Origin: Sphingomonadales bacterium | Lineage (GTDB): Bacteria; Pseudomonadota; Alphaproteobacteria; Sphingomonadales; Sphingomonadaceae | Assembly (NCBI GenBank): GCA_018971065.1 | Contig: JAGWVC010000032.1 | Span: 1-36,753 of the forward strand | DNA length: 36,753 nt | Reading direction: 5' to 3' | Part shown: positions 1 to 8,635 of the stretch, in pieces | Position numbering within the stretch: position 1 is the first letter of the stretch | How the letters are laid out: each line of letters opens with the position of its first letter | Made by a program: the position numbers and the translations under genes | The notes under the pieces: model-generated | Database searches by the model: none | Told to the model about the DNA's origin: nothing | Seen by the model: only the letters and a program-made list of their open reading frames with translations

Positions 1-292
1 CGGACATGCGGTCCAGCGTGCGCCAGATCGCGCTGGTATGGTCGTTGAAGGCGGCGACCATCAGGTCCTCGCGGCGGCCGAAGCCGTTGCGCAGGGTCTG
101 CGCGGAGACGCCGCAGGCATCGGCAACGCGGCCCAGCGTGAACTGGCCGGGCGCTTCGGCCAGCAGGCGGCGGGTGGCGGCCAGCGCTTCGGCGCGGCGG
201 GCGTGCTGGCGGCGTTGCCGGCTGTCGCCCGGGGCAAGCAGCGGCGCGAACGGATCGATGGCGGTGCTGTCGTTCAGGCCTGCTACCGGCAT
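1..292 (-). CDS. TetR-family transcriptional regulator (N-terminal part, cut by window edge)
   Basis: Minus-strand frame open from an ATG at 292 to the left edge, giving 97 residues. After a basic, Arg-rich stretch comes a TetR-type helix-turn-helix: FTLGRVADACGVSAQTL followed by the FGRREDLMVAAF segment that closes the DNA-binding domain in this family. The ligand domain lies outside the window. An AGGGGAG Shine-Dalgarno sits about 7 bases before the ATG. It is divergent from the hydrolase gene at 355 with only 62 bases between, so it probably controls that gene and itself (inference). Ligand unknown. Confidence 0.8.
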   Translation of the reverse strand, partial: MPVAGLNDSTAIDPFAPLLAPGDSRQRRQHARRAEALAATRRLLAEAPGQFTLGRVADACGVSAQTLRNGFGRREDLMVAAFNDHTSAIWRTLDRMS

Positions 293-316
293 CGCGCGTT
301 CTCCCCTTTGCGGCGA

Positions 317-330
317 GGATCGGCCGAACC
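317..330. promoter_or_regulatory. Possible TetR operator palindrome
   Basis: GGATCGGCCGAACC is a 14-base palindrome with one mismatched pair around a perfect TCGGCCGA core. It lies in the 62-base gap between the divergent TetR gene and the hydrolase. Position fits an operator, but GC-rich DNA makes short palindromes common, so this is a weak call. Confidence 0.3.
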
Positions 331-354
331 GGGCGGTCAAGTCAAGGTGGCGCC

Positions 355-1146
355 ATGCCGGTGCTGAACCTGGCCGACGCGGCCTTGCATTATGAGGTGG
401 CGGGCAGCGGTGATCCGCCGATCGTGCTGGTGCATGGCGGGATGTGCGATCACCGCGACTGGGACCGGCTGGTGCCGCTACTGGCGGCGCATCACCGCGC
501 GGTGCGGCTGGACTTGCGCGGGCATGGGCTTTCGGGCGGTGGGCCGGATGGCTGCACGGTAGGTGGCTGGGCGGCGGATGTCCGGGCGCTGATCGGCGAA
601 CTGGGGCTGGTACGACCGGTGCTGGTGGGGCATTCGCTGGGCACGCGGATCGTGGTGGAGGCGGCACAGGCGGGCGATGCGGCGGGGGTGCTGCTGCTGG
701 ACGGCAGCCGGGCCTACGAACGCGAGGTGCCGGGGTCGCCGACGACGCTGGATGCGGTGATCGCGGCGACCATCGGGCCTTATGCCGATGACGAGGCGCG
801 GGCGGCGGTTCACGCGCGCATGGCGGGGACGCGGCCCGAGGTGATGGCGGCGTGCGTGGCGGCGATGAAGGCGTGGGACCCGGTGCGGGCGGCGGCGGCA
901 TTCGCGGTGCTTGGGGAGCTGGCGGTGCCGGTGCTGGCGATCCAGAGTACGTTTCACGCTTCGGGCGTGCCGCGTCGGTCGCTGACGGCGGCGGATCGGA
1001 CGACGCCGTACCTCGATTTCGTGGCGGGCGCGGTGCCGCAGCTCCGGACAGTGTTGCTGGCCGATACCGGGCATTTCGTGATGCTGGAGCGGCCCGAGAT
1101 CGTTGCGGGCCATATTCTTGCATTTGTTTCGGGAGTTTCATCATGA
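355..1146 (+). CDS. Alpha/beta-fold hydrolase
   Basis: 263 residues, a usual length for single-domain alpha/beta hydrolases. Visible elements: the oxyanion-side HGG motif near residue 28, the DLRGHG strand-loop near residue 55, the nucleophile elbow GHSLG with Ser94, and the C-terminal catalytic His240 in DTGHF. The acid residue is not assigned with certainty. No signal peptide, so cytoplasmic. Its stop overlaps the start of the DUF2332 gene (ATGA), which implies translational coupling. The substrate cannot be read from sequence; esterase, lactonase or C-C hydrolase activity are all possible. Confidence 0.88.
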   Translation: MPVLNLADAALHYEVAGSGDPPIVLVHGGMCDHRDWDRLVPLLAAHHRAVRLDLRGHGLSGGGPDGCTVGGWAADVRALIGELGLVRPVLVGHSLGTRIVVEAAQAGDAAGVLLLDGSRAYEREVPGSPTTLDAVIAATIGPYADDEARAAVHARMAGTRPEVMAACVAAMKAWDPVRAAAAFAVLGELAVPVLAIQSTFHASGVPRRSLTAADRTTPYLDFVAGAVPQLRTVLLADTGHFVMLERPEIVAGHILAFVSGVSS

Positions 1147-2222
1147 CCGCTGCTGCCGACGAAGTGGCCGCCTCGTTCCGGGCCAGCGAGGTGATCTTTA
1201 CCGGGATGGGGGCGCTGCTGTTCGCCGAGTTCTGTCGCCATGCGGCGGATGATCCCGAGATGATCGCGCTGGGCGGGTTGGCGATGGCGGGGGCGCGGCC
1301 GGCGCATCTGTTCAGCGCGGTGCATTACCTGTTGCTGGGCGATCCGTCCGACCCGCTGGCGCGGCATTTCGCGACGCTGGACGAGGCGCCGTTGGCGCCG
1401 GCAGGGGCGTATCCGAAGCTGGCGCGGTTCTGCGCGGCGCATCGGGGGGAATTGGTGGACCTGTTGCGCACGCGGACGGTGCAGACGACGTATGCCGAGC
1501 GCTGCCGGGCGCTGCTGGCGCCGATGGGGGTGGTGACGGGTGCTGCGGGGGAGCCGCTGAACCTGATCGAGATCGGTTGTAGCGCCGGGGCGCTGCTGGT
1601 GTTCGACAAGTTCGCCTATCGCATGGATGGCAGCGGGCTGGTGGGTGATCCCGGGGCACCGGTGGTGCTGGAAGGCGAATTGCGGAACGGGCCGCCGCTG
1701 TTCATTCCGACCATCGGCAAGCGCATCGGCATTGATCTGCACACCATCGACGCGCGATCGCCCGAGGACTGCCGCTGGCTGCTGGCGCTGTGCTTTCCGG
1801 AACTGCGTGACGAGCAGCGGCGGCTGGCGGCGGCGCTGGAGGTGATTGCCGAAACCGACATCACCATGCTGGAAGGCGATGGGCTGGCGCGGCTGCGCGA
1901 GGCGCTGGCGCTGGCGCCCGATCCGCTGTGCGTGTTCCATTCGGCCTGCCTGTTCTACTGGCCGCCCGAGGCGCGGCGGGCGCTGGAGGACCTGTTGCTG
2001 GAAACGGCGCGGACGCGCGAATTCTGGCGGATCAGCATCGAGCCTTCGGACACGTTCGACGATTGGCAGCACGGGCGCGGGGCAGGGGGCGTGCCGCCGG
2101 CGAAAACCCGGAAATCGGGCGAGATTCGCGTGTTCCACTATCGCGACGGGGCGGCGGCGTGCCGGCCGGTGGGGGTGCCCAGCGCCGATTACGGGACGAT
2201 CGAGTGGATCGACGCGTGCTGA
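1143..2222 (+). CDS. DUF2332 family protein
   Basis: 359 residues starting at the ATG that overlaps the upstream hydrolase stop; the frame is open further upstream but that part lies inside the hydrolase. Family hallmarks recalled for DUF2332 are visible: the TRTVQTTYAERCRALL segment, LIEIGCSAGALLVFD (glycine-rich, reminiscent of a methyltransferase SAM loop), the GIDLHTIDARSPEDCRWLLAL stretch, and the C-terminal WRISIEPSD region. The family has no established function. Translational coupling to the hydrolase and the nearby TetR gene suggest a small regulated pathway (inference). Confidence 0.8.
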   Translation: MTAAADEVAASFRASEVIFTGMGALLFAEFCRHAADDPEMIALGGLAMAGARPAHLFSAVHYLLLGDPSDPLARHFATLDEAPLAPAGAYPKLARFCAAHRGELVDLLRTRTVQTTYAERCRALLAPMGVVTGAAGEPLNLIEIGCSAGALLVFDKFAYRMDGSGLVGDPGAPVVLEGELRNGPPLFIPTIGKRIGIDLHTIDARSPEDCRWLLALCFPELRDEQRRLAAALEVIAETDITMLEGDGLARLREALALAPDPLCVFHSACLFYWPPEARRALEDLLLETARTREFWRISIEPSDTFDDWQHGRGAGGVPPAKTRKSGEIRVFHYRDGAAACRPVGVPSADYGTIEWIDAC

Positions 2223-2288
2223 GTTTTCGCTTTCCCTGATCGGCGGGGCCGTCCATCATCGGCGGATACGGATCAGGGGTGATAGCAG

Positions 2289-3980
2289 ATGGCCACGGCA
2301 ACCGAACCGGCAAAGCCGCCGCGTCCCAAGGGGCTGGCGCTGTTGCGCGTGGCGCTGGGCAATCGCAAATCGGCGTGCATGCTGGGGTTCGGGTTTTCGT
2401 CGGGGCTGCCTTACGCGCTGCTTATCGGTACGTTGAACGCGTGGCTGGGCGAGGAGAAGATCAACCTTGCCACCATCGGCGTGCTGTCGTGGATCGGGCT
2501 TTCGTACTCGTTCAAGTTCCTGTGGTCGCCGTTGGTGGACCGGGTGGCGTTGCCGGGGCTTGAAAAGCTGGGGCGGCGCAAGAGCTGGATTTTCCTGTGC
2601 CAGGTGCTGCTGGTGGCCAGTTTCCTGGGGCTGGCGCTGACTGACCCGGCCCATGCCATCGGCCGTTTCGCGCTGATCGCATTCGTTGCGGCGCTGGCTT
2701 CGGCCACGCAGGACGTGGCGGTCGATGCCTGGCGGATCGAGGTTTCGGACGAGGCGACACCGGTGGAACTGCTCTCTGCGATCTACCAGTTCGGCTATCG
2801 CATTGCGTCGATCGTCGGCGGTGCGTTGGCGCTGGTGCTGGCGGCGCGGATGGCCTGGCCGGTGGTCTATGCGCTGATGGCGTGTCTGGTGCTGCTGATC
2901 GCACTGTTGACGTTGCGCGCGCCCGATACACCGCGCGGGGCGGCAGGCACGCTGCAGGAAGTGCTGGCCCGGCCGGGTGAACTTGCACCGCAGGCGCGGG
3001 CCCTGGCGCTGATCGTGGTGCTGGCCGGCTGGGGCTGGGCGATCGCGACGTTGCTGCATTTCATGGTGACGGTGCTGGACCCTGCAACGGCAGGGGCGAA
3101 GCCACCGTCGGTGGCCGATTTCACCCGCACGGTCGGTCCCTGGATCGTCTTTGCCACGGTGGGCGTGCCGCTGGTGGTGGCGGCCGTGACCAACGCGCTG
3201 AAGGGGCGGCGAGTCGCGGTGCTGACGGTGCCGGATGGCGGTGGCGGCGCGGTGCGCAATGCCGCCAACCATCTTTACACGGCGCTGGTGTCACCGCTGG
3301 CGGAACTGGCCGGCCGGATCGGCTGGGGCGTGCTGATCGTCTTCGGGCTGATCCTGACCTATACGCTGTGCTATAACATCTGGGGCAGTTTCGCGTTTCC
3401 GTTTTACCTGAATTTCCTGAAATATTCGAAGGACGAGGTTGCGTTCGCGTCGAAGCTGTTCGGGATATTCATGACCATGCTGGGCATCAGCCTGGGCGGA
3501 TATTCGTTCGCGCGGCTGGGGCGGATGCCGACCATATTGGTGGGGGCGATGCTGCCGATCCTGGGCAATTTCGTCTATGCCGACCTGGCCGAAGGGGCCG
3601 TGCATATCGATGCGGTGGGGCGGTTCACCGGGCTGAACGCCCTGTTCGGGCTGTTCGGGTTCGACGCGCGGATGGTGCGACTGCTGCTGGCGATCAGTTT
3701 CGAGAATGTGTCCACCGGGTTGGCCGGCGCGGCGTTCGTGGCCTACCTTTCGGGCATCGTCTCGCGGCAGTATACCGCTGTGCAGTATGCGCTGCTGTCG
3801 TCGCTGACGTTCCTGATCGGCTCGCTGGGGCGCGGCGTGGCGGGCGAGGCGTTCGACCGGTATGGCTATGCGCCGGTGTTCCGCTGGACCGCCGCCGCCG
3901 GGCTGGTGGCGGTGGCGTTCGTGCTGCTGGAGTGGGCGCGATCGGCGCGGGCGGGCGCGTCCATTCCGGGCGAGAGTTAG
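2289..3980 (+). CDS. AmpG-type MFS permease (muropeptide transporter family)
   Basis: 563 residues with 12 or more hydrophobic spans, an inner-membrane transporter. The N-terminal region FSSGLPYALLIGTLNAWL, followed by TIGVLSWIGLSYSFKFLWSP and LGRRKSWI, is the characteristic start of AmpG-like permeases, which import GlcNAc-anhydroMurNAc peptides for cell-wall recycling. An extra soluble loop near residues 215-315 makes it longer than E. coli AmpG (about 490). Paralogues in sphingomonads may carry other substrates, so the symbol is withheld. The stop codon interlocks with that of the convergent gene at 3977. Confidence 0.85.
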   Translation: MATATEPAKPPRPKGLALLRVALGNRKSACMLGFGFSSGLPYALLIGTLNAWLGEEKINLATIGVLSWIGLSYSFKFLWSPLVDRVALPGLEKLGRRKSWIFLCQVLLVASFLGLALTDPAHAIGRFALIAFVAALASATQDVAVDAWRIEVSDEATPVELLSAIYQFGYRIASIVGGALALVLAARMAWPVVYALMACLVLLIALLTLRAPDTPRGAAGTLQEVLARPGELAPQARALALIVVLAGWGWAIATLLHFMVTVLDPATAGAKPPSVADFTRTVGPWIVFATVGVPLVVAAVTNALKGRRVAVLTVPDGGGGAVRNAANHLYTALVSPLAELAGRIGWGVLIVFGLILTYTLCYNIWGSFAFPFYLNFLKYSKDEVAFASKLFGIFMTMLGISLGGYSFARLGRMPTILVGAMLPILGNFVYADLAEGAVHIDAVGRFTGLNALFGLFGFDARMVRLLLAISFENVSTGLAGAAFVAYLSGIVSRQYTAVQYALLSSLTFLIGSLGRGVAGEAFDRYGYAPVFRWTAAAGLVAVAFVLLEWARSARAGASIPGES

Positions 3981-4966
3981 ACCTTCAGCACCACCCGGCC
4001 GGCGGTATTTCCGGCGAAGGCATCCTCCATCGCGGCGCGGAAATCGTCGAAGGCATACGCCTTGCCGATCACCGGCTGGAGTTTGCCCTCGGCCGCCCAT
4101 TGATTCATGCGGGCGCGGGTCTGCGCCATCTTCTCCGGCTCCTGTTCGCCGAACACGCGCAGTTGCACGCCGATCAGGCTGGCGGTCTTGACCAGCGGCA
4201 GGTTGGTTTTCAGCGCGGAGATGCCGCCGGTGAAGCCGATGACGAGGTAGCGGCCGTCGTAGCCGAGGGTGCGGAAGGCCGGGTCGGTCATGCTGCCGCC
4301 GACCGGGTCGAACACGACATCGACGGTGCCCTTGCCGCCCACTGCCGCCTTCACCAGATCGCGCCATGAGGCGGAGCGGGTGTCGATGGCGGCGTCGGCG
4401 CCCGCTGCCAGCGCGAGGGCGCGCTTGTCTTCCGTGGAGGCGCTGGCGATGACATGGGCGCCCAATGCCTTGCCGACCTGGATGGCGGCGATGCCGGTCG
4501 CGCCGCCCGCGCCCAGCACCAGCAGGACTTCCCCCGCCGCCAGCCTGCCGCGATCGCACAAGGCATGAGTGGCGGTGAGGTAGCTGGGCGGGAACACGGC
4601 GGCCTGTTCGAGGCTGAGGCCGGCGGGAACCTTGCTGAAGCTGCTGGCGCGGAAGGTGCCTTCGGTGGCGAACACGCCGCCGAAACTGCTGCCCATGACC
4701 GCATCGCCGACCGCGAACGCGGTGACGCCTTCGCCCACTTCCAGCACTTCGCCGGCGCATTCGCTGCCGGGGATGAACGGCAGCGGCGGGGTGACCTGAT
4801 ACTTGCCCATCGCGGTGAGCACATCGACATAGGAAATGCCGATCGCCTTCAGCGCGACGCGGATCTCGCCCTTGCCGGGCGCGCGGCTGGGCACGTCGCG
4901 GATTTCATAGACTTCGGGATCGCCGAAGCTGTCCGAGATAATGGCTTTGGTCATTTTGGGGGGCAT
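3977..4966 (-). CDS. NADPH:quinone oxidoreductase-like (zinc-free MDR family)
   Basis: 329 residues. Medium-chain dehydrogenase/reductase of the quinone oxidoreductase class: N-terminal GroES-like fold with PFIPGSECAGEV, then the nucleotide-binding segment VLGAGGATGIAAIQVGKALGA and the DVVFDPVGG motif. The Cys/His zinc ligands of alcohol dehydrogenases are absent. Such enzymes reduce quinones or enoyl/enone carbon-carbon double bonds with NADPH. Start at ATG 4966, preceded by GGAGG; a second ATG at 4954 is possible. The start overlaps the SDR stop by one base (TGATG). Last gene of the marR-led operon, so it may act on an enoyl or keto intermediate (inference). Confidence 0.87.
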   Translation of the reverse strand: MPPKMTKAIISDSFGDPEVYEIRDVPSRAPGKGEIRVALKAIGISYVDVLTAMGKYQVTPPLPFIPGSECAGEVLEVGEGVTAFAVGDAVMGSSFGGVFATEGTFRASSFSKVPAGLSLEQAAVFPPSYLTATHALCDRGRLAAGEVLLVLGAGGATGIAAIQVGKALGAHVIASASTEDKRALALAAGADAAIDTRSASWRDLVKAAVGGKGTVDVVFDPVGGSMTDPAFRTLGYDGRYLVIGFTGGISALKTNLPLVKTASLIGVQLRVFGEQEPEKMAQTRARMNQWAAEGKLQPVIGKAYAFDDFRAAMEDAFAGNTAGRVVLKV

Positions 4967-5721
4967 CAGTGTTGTCCTCCATCGCACCGCACCAGCGAGG
5001 CGGTGACGTTGACCGATGCCGGGCTGGCGAGGAACAGCGCGGCGGTGACGATTTCGTGCGCGTTGGCGGCGTGGCCGCGCGGGATGGCGATGGGGCCTTG
5101 CCCCTTGTCGGGCCAGGCTTCGACGATGTCGGTGCGGAACGCGCCAGGGGACAGCGTGTTGACGCGGACGTGCGGGGCATATTCCCACGCCAGGCTGCGG
5201 CTCATCGCGTTGAGCGCGGCCTTGGACGAGCCATAGGGCACGACCTGGGGCAGCGGCATCATCGAGCCCGACGAGGTGACGTTGATGATGCAGCCGCCGC
5301 CTTCGCCGCGCTCGCCCGCGTCGAACATGCGCTTGCCGACCTGGGTGGCGAGGCGGAACGGGCCCTTGAAGTTGAGGTTCAGCACCGAATCGAACAGCGC
5401 CTCGCTGATCTCGTGGCTGGGCACGCGCGGGCTCATCCCGGCGTTGTTCACAAGGATATCCACACGGCCGAACGCGGTGTAGGCTTCCTCGACCAGCCGG
5501 TCGCAATCGGGCCATCTGCCGGCGTGGGCGGAGATGGCCAGCGCCCGGCGGCCCAGCGCGCGGCATTCCTGCGCGACCGTTTCGCAGTTCTCCAGCTTGC
5601 GGCTGGCGATGATGACGTCGGCGCCGCGCTCGGCAAATGCCTTGACCATCTGGTAGCCGAGGCCGCGCGAGCCGCCGGTGACGAGCGCGACCTTGCCGGT
5701 GAAATCGAAAAGCGGGTCCAT
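4966..5721 (-). CDS. SDR family oxidoreductase
   Basis: 251 residues, classical short-chain dehydrogenase. TGGSRGLG cofactor loop near residues 15-22, NNAG, and the catalytic Ser and YGSSK (Tyr-x-x-x-Lys) are all present; the C-terminus has NTLSPGAFRTD. Likely NAD(P)-dependent oxidation or reduction of a hydroxyl/keto group. It begins 13 bases after the acyl-CoA dehydrogenase stop and overlaps the next gene, so it is within the operon. A role like LvaD or a 3-hydroxyacyl-CoA dehydrogenase would suit the neighbours but is not proven. Confidence 0.9.
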   Translation of the reverse strand: MDPLFDFTGKVALVTGGSRGLGYQMVKAFAERGADVIIASRKLENCETVAQECRALGRRALAISAHAGRWPDCDRLVEEAYTAFGRVDILVNNAGMSPRVPSHEISEALFDSVLNLNFKGPFRLATQVGKRMFDAGERGEGGGCIINVTSSGSMMPLPQVVPYGSSKAALNAMSRSLAWEYAPHVRVNTLSPGAFRTDIVEAWPDKGQGPIAIPRGHAANAHEIVTAALFLASPASVNVTASLVRCDGGQH

Positions 5722-5734
5722 TTTCCGCAGCCCC

Positions 5735-7045
5735 TTATTCGGCGTCGTTGTAGTTCGGATAGCGTGCGATCGCGGCCGCGCGCCGGGTGGGGATGTGTTC
5801 CGACGGGAACAGACCGTCGGCGGGCTTGGCCTTCCGGAGGTGGGCGCGGGCGAGCTGGCTCTTGTGCACGTCGGTGGGGCCGTCGGCGAAGGCGAGCGCC
5901 ATGTGGCCGGCGTACCAACTCGACAGTGGCAGTTCGAGGCTGATGCCCAGCGAGCCGTGCAGTTCCAGCGCCCTGCCGACGATGTCGTGATAGACTTGCG
6001 CCATCGCCACCTTGCACATGCCGATGTGGTTGCGCGCGGCGCCGTGCGGCATGCGTCCGGCCTCGATTTCGTCGATGATCCACGCGGTCTTCAGCACCAT
6101 CAGGCGGAACTGTTCGAGCTGGATGATCGAATCGGCGATCTTGCCCTGGACGAACTGGTGATCGCCCAGCATCCGCCCCTTGGTGCGGCGCGAAACCGCG
6201 CGTTCGAGCATCATGTCGATCGCGCGCTGGCAGATGCCGACGGTGCGCATGGCGTGGTGGATGCGGCCGCCGCCGAGGCGGGCCTGCGCCACCTTGAAGC
6301 CCTCGCCGGGGTTGCCCAGCATATAGTCGAGCGGCACGCGCACCTGGTTGTAGCGCACGTAGCAGGACTGGCCGTCGTCCACCGTCTCGCCGGTGCCGGC
6401 AATGCCGACGTTGCGGATGATCTCGAACCCGGGGGTGTCAGTGGGGACGATGAACATGCTCATCCGTTCGGTGAGCTTGGCGTCAGGATCGGTGACGGCG
6501 ATGACGAGGCAGAACGCGGCGTAGCGGGCGTTCGACGAGAACCACTTCTCGCCCTCGATCACCCACTCATCGCCGTCTCGCGTGGCCTTGCAGGTGAACT
6601 CGCCCGGATCGGCGCCGCCCTGTGGCTCGGTCATCGAGAAGCACGAGACGATCTCGCCGGCCATCAGCGGATCGAGATACTTCTTCTTCTGCTCGGGCGT
6701 GCCGAACAGCGCGAGGATTTCGGCGTTGCCGGTGTCGGGCGCGGCGGTGCCGAAGATGGTGGGCGCCCATTGCGAGCGGCCGAGAATCTCGTTCATCAGC
6801 GCCAGCTTGACCTGGCCATAGCCCGGCCCGCCGAGGTTGGGGCCGAGATGACAGGCCCACAGCCCTTGCGCCTTCACCTTCTCCTGCAAGGGCTTGAGGT
6901 GGCGGCGCGACGGCTTGTGCGTGGTGTCGTAAGTGAAGGTTGGCCCCTGCCACAGCAGGTCCATCGTCTGGCATTCCTCGCGGACGAAATCGGCCATCCA
7001 GTCAAGCTTGGCCTGGAATTCGGGTTCAACGGAAAAATCGATCAT
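5735..7045 (-). CDS. Acyl-CoA dehydrogenase, ACAD11-like
   Basis: 436 residues, FAD flavoprotein of beta-oxidation type. The middle domain shows FSMTEPQGGADP and GEKWFSSNARYA; the C-terminal helical domain begins with LGGGRIHHAMRTVG, a motif I associate with the ACAD10/ACAD11 branch, then CQRAIDMMLERA. Cytoplasmic. A Shine-Dalgarno AGGAGA lies 6-7 bases before ATG 7045. It follows an APH-type kinase gene by 21 bases. In ACAD10/11 and in the bacterial levulinate pathway (LvaA/LvaC), kinase plus dehydrogenase process 4-hydroxyacyl-CoA through a phospho intermediate; the same pairing here suggests similar chemistry (inference). Confidence 0.92.
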   Translation of the reverse strand: MIDFSVEPEFQAKLDWMADFVREECQTMDLLWQGPTFTYDTTHKPSRRHLKPLQEKVKAQGLWACHLGPNLGGPGYGQVKLALMNEILGRSQWAPTIFGTAAPDTGNAEILALFGTPEQKKKYLDPLMAGEIVSCFSMTEPQGGADPGEFTCKATRDGDEWVIEGEKWFSSNARYAAFCLVIAVTDPDAKLTERMSMFIVPTDTPGFEIIRNVGIAGTGETVDDGQSCYVRYNQVRVPLDYMLGNPGEGFKVAQARLGGGRIHHAMRTVGICQRAIDMMLERAVSRRTKGRMLGDHQFVQGKIADSIIQLEQFRLMVLKTAWIIDEIEAGRMPHGAARNHIGMCKVAMAQVYHDIVGRALELHGSLGISLELPLSSWYAGHMALAFADGPTDVHKSQLARAHLRKAKPADGLFPSEHIPTRRAAAIARYPNYNDAE

Positions 7046-7066
7046 GGCATCTCTCCTGAAGCTGAA

Positions 7067-8146
7067 TCAGCCGGCGCGCCGCGCCTGGCGCGCGACCTCG
7101 GCAAAGCACTGGTCGACGATCTTCGCGAAGAACCGGCCGGTTTCGGCGGGCAGGTGGCCGGCGGCTGCGGCGGCGACCTTGTACTCCAGCAGGCAGCCCG
7201 ACTTGAACTTGGCGAGGATCGAGAACCATTCGAAATCGCGGATGTCGCGGCCGGTGCCGGCGCAATAGTAGCGGGCCAGTTCCTGCTTGGTGGGGAACTG
7301 CGCGGGATCGTTCAGCGCGGTGGGAAAGAGCTTGTCCGGCTCGTCCTCGTCGCGCATCCCGCCGGTGAACCAGCCCATGTCGAGCATGGGATCGCCGATG
7401 GTGGACAGTTCCCAGTCTATCATCGCCGCCAGCCGTGCCGGCGGGGCGTGGTGGAACATCATGTTGGGGGTGCCGACATCGCCGTGGATGATGCCGCGCA
7501 CTTCCTGCGGGGTGTGGGCATGGCGCAGCCAGTCCTCGGCCTCTTCCAGGCCCTTCAGTTCGCGGCGCTGGTAGCCGGGGTACTTGTCGGCATAGGATTC
7601 GAGCTGGCCCTTCCAGCGATCGACCTGGCGTTCGAGGAACTTGCCGGGCTTGCCGTAATCTTCGAGGCCGATGGCCTTGTAATCGACATTGGCGAGCTTG
7701 ATCAGGCCATCGACGATCGCGAACGGGATGCCATAGGCATAGGGCATCTGGTCGAACGGCGGTTCGTTGTGGATTTTCTCGTCGCGCAGGTTGGGCGCCC
7801 AGCCGTTGACCTTTTCCATCACGTAGAAGCGCCCGCCGATCAGATCGGGATCGTCGCAGGCGCCATAGCAATGCGGATGCGGCACATCGGTGAGGTTCAG
7901 CGCGTTGAGCACGCGGGCTTCGCGCATCACGCCCTTTTCCGCGCCGGGCGGGGGGACGGCGGGCGGGCGGCGCAGCACCATCTGGCCTTCGCCGCGATCG
8001 AGCGTGAGCACGACGTTCGAGGTGCCGCCCGACAGGATCGAGGTTTGCAGCGGCCCTTTGCCCAGTTGCGGCACATGCGCGTCAAGCCAGTCGGTCAGCG
8101 GGCCGATCGGCGCCAGCAGATCCAGGTCGTGAATAATCCCGCTCAT
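7067..8146 (-). CDS. APH-family phosphotransferase, acyl-CoA-dehydrogenase associated
   Basis: 359 residues with an aminoglycoside-phosphotransferase/choline-kinase-like fold. N-lobe: LSGGTSNVVLTL (glycine-rich loop) and MVLRRPP with the ATP-contacting region. Catalytic loop HGDVGTPN at H221-D223-N228, then metal-binding MIDWE with Asp244 and DPMLDMGW. This architecture matches the N-terminal kinase domain of ACAD10/ACAD11 and bacterial LvaA rather than antibiotic kinases. Likely substrate is a hydroxyacyl-CoA (family knowledge plus context). Shine-Dalgarno AGGAGAG before ATG 8146; the marR stop is 14 bases upstream. Confidence 0.9.
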   Translation of the reverse strand: MSGIIHDLDLLAPIGPLTDWLDAHVPQLGKGPLQTSILSGGTSNVVLTLDRGEGQMVLRRPPAVPPPGAEKGVMREARVLNALNLTDVPHPHCYGACDDPDLIGGRFYVMEKVNGWAPNLRDEKIHNEPPFDQMPYAYGIPFAIVDGLIKLANVDYKAIGLEDYGKPGKFLERQVDRWKGQLESYADKYPGYQRRELKGLEEAEDWLRHAHTPQEVRGIIHGDVGTPNMMFHHAPPARLAAMIDWELSTIGDPMLDMGWFTGGMRDEDEPDKLFPTALNDPAQFPTKQELARYYCAGTGRDIRDFEWFSILAKFKSGCLLEYKVAAAAAGHLPAETGRFFAKIVDQCFAEVARQARRAG

Positions 8147-8160
8147 CCCGCTCTCCTGTC

Positions 8161-8622
8161 TTATCGTTCGCGCAGGCGCCCTTCGAGCGCCTTGCGTATG
8201 TCGCGCAGCAGCCGGGTGGCTTCGCGCGCGGTGGTTTCATCGACGGTGGCCGACAGTTCGGCGCCCAGCGCCTCGGCGGCGGTGTCGGCCTCGCGCTTCA
8301 TGGCGATGCCGCGCGGGGTGGCGACCAGCAGGCCGGCGCGCTTGTGATCGGGGTTGGCGGTGGATTCCAGCAGGCCGCGCGCCACCAGGGCGTTGGCGGC
8401 GCGCTGCACCAGTTGCCGCGGGCTGCCGAGCGAGCGGCCGATCTGCGGCACGGTGGGCGGACGATCCGCCTCAACCACGGCGTTCAGCACCATCATTTCC
8501 GATTCGCCCAGGCCCACGGCGCGGCGCGACGCCGCGAACGTGGATTTCAGGCGGCCGTTGATGCGGCTGATCTCGTCAACCAGGCCCACCAGCGGGAGTC
8601 GCGAATCGAACTTGCCATCCAT
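8161..8622 (-). CDS. MarR-family transcriptional regulator
   Basis: 153 residues. Winged helix-turn-helix: ESEMMVLNAV, then PTVPQIGRSLGSPRQLVQRAANALVARGLLE and the wing NPDHKRAGLLVATPRG. Dimerisation helices flank it. Cytoplasmic repressor or activator responding to a small ligand; MarR proteins ahead of acyl-CoA operons often sense aryl- or acyl-CoA esters. First gene of a five-gene run transcribed in the same direction. A 26-base palindrome lies 14 bases before its ATG, so it most likely represses its own operon. No clear Shine-Dalgarno precedes the ATG at 8622. Confidence 0.88.
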   Translation of the reverse strand: MDGKFDSRLPLVGLVDEISRINGRLKSTFAASRRAVGLGESEMMVLNAVVEADRPPTVPQIGRSLGSPRQLVQRAANALVARGLLESTANPDHKRAGLLVATPRGIAMKREADTAAEALGAELSATVDETTAREATRLLRDIRKALEGRLRER

Positions 8623-8635
8623 GCGACAAGCGTGT

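Noticed and set aside
7067..8146. Aminoglycoside resistance gene
   Set aside because: The fold is APH-like, but operon context and overall resemblance fit the ACAD-associated kinase branch, not antibiotic kinases.
5678..8347. 889-codon open frame on the plus strand opposite the acyl-CoA operon
   Set aside because: It is antisense to four well-recognised genes, and its protein is a His/Asp/Gly-rich mixture with no family features. High GC content removes stops.
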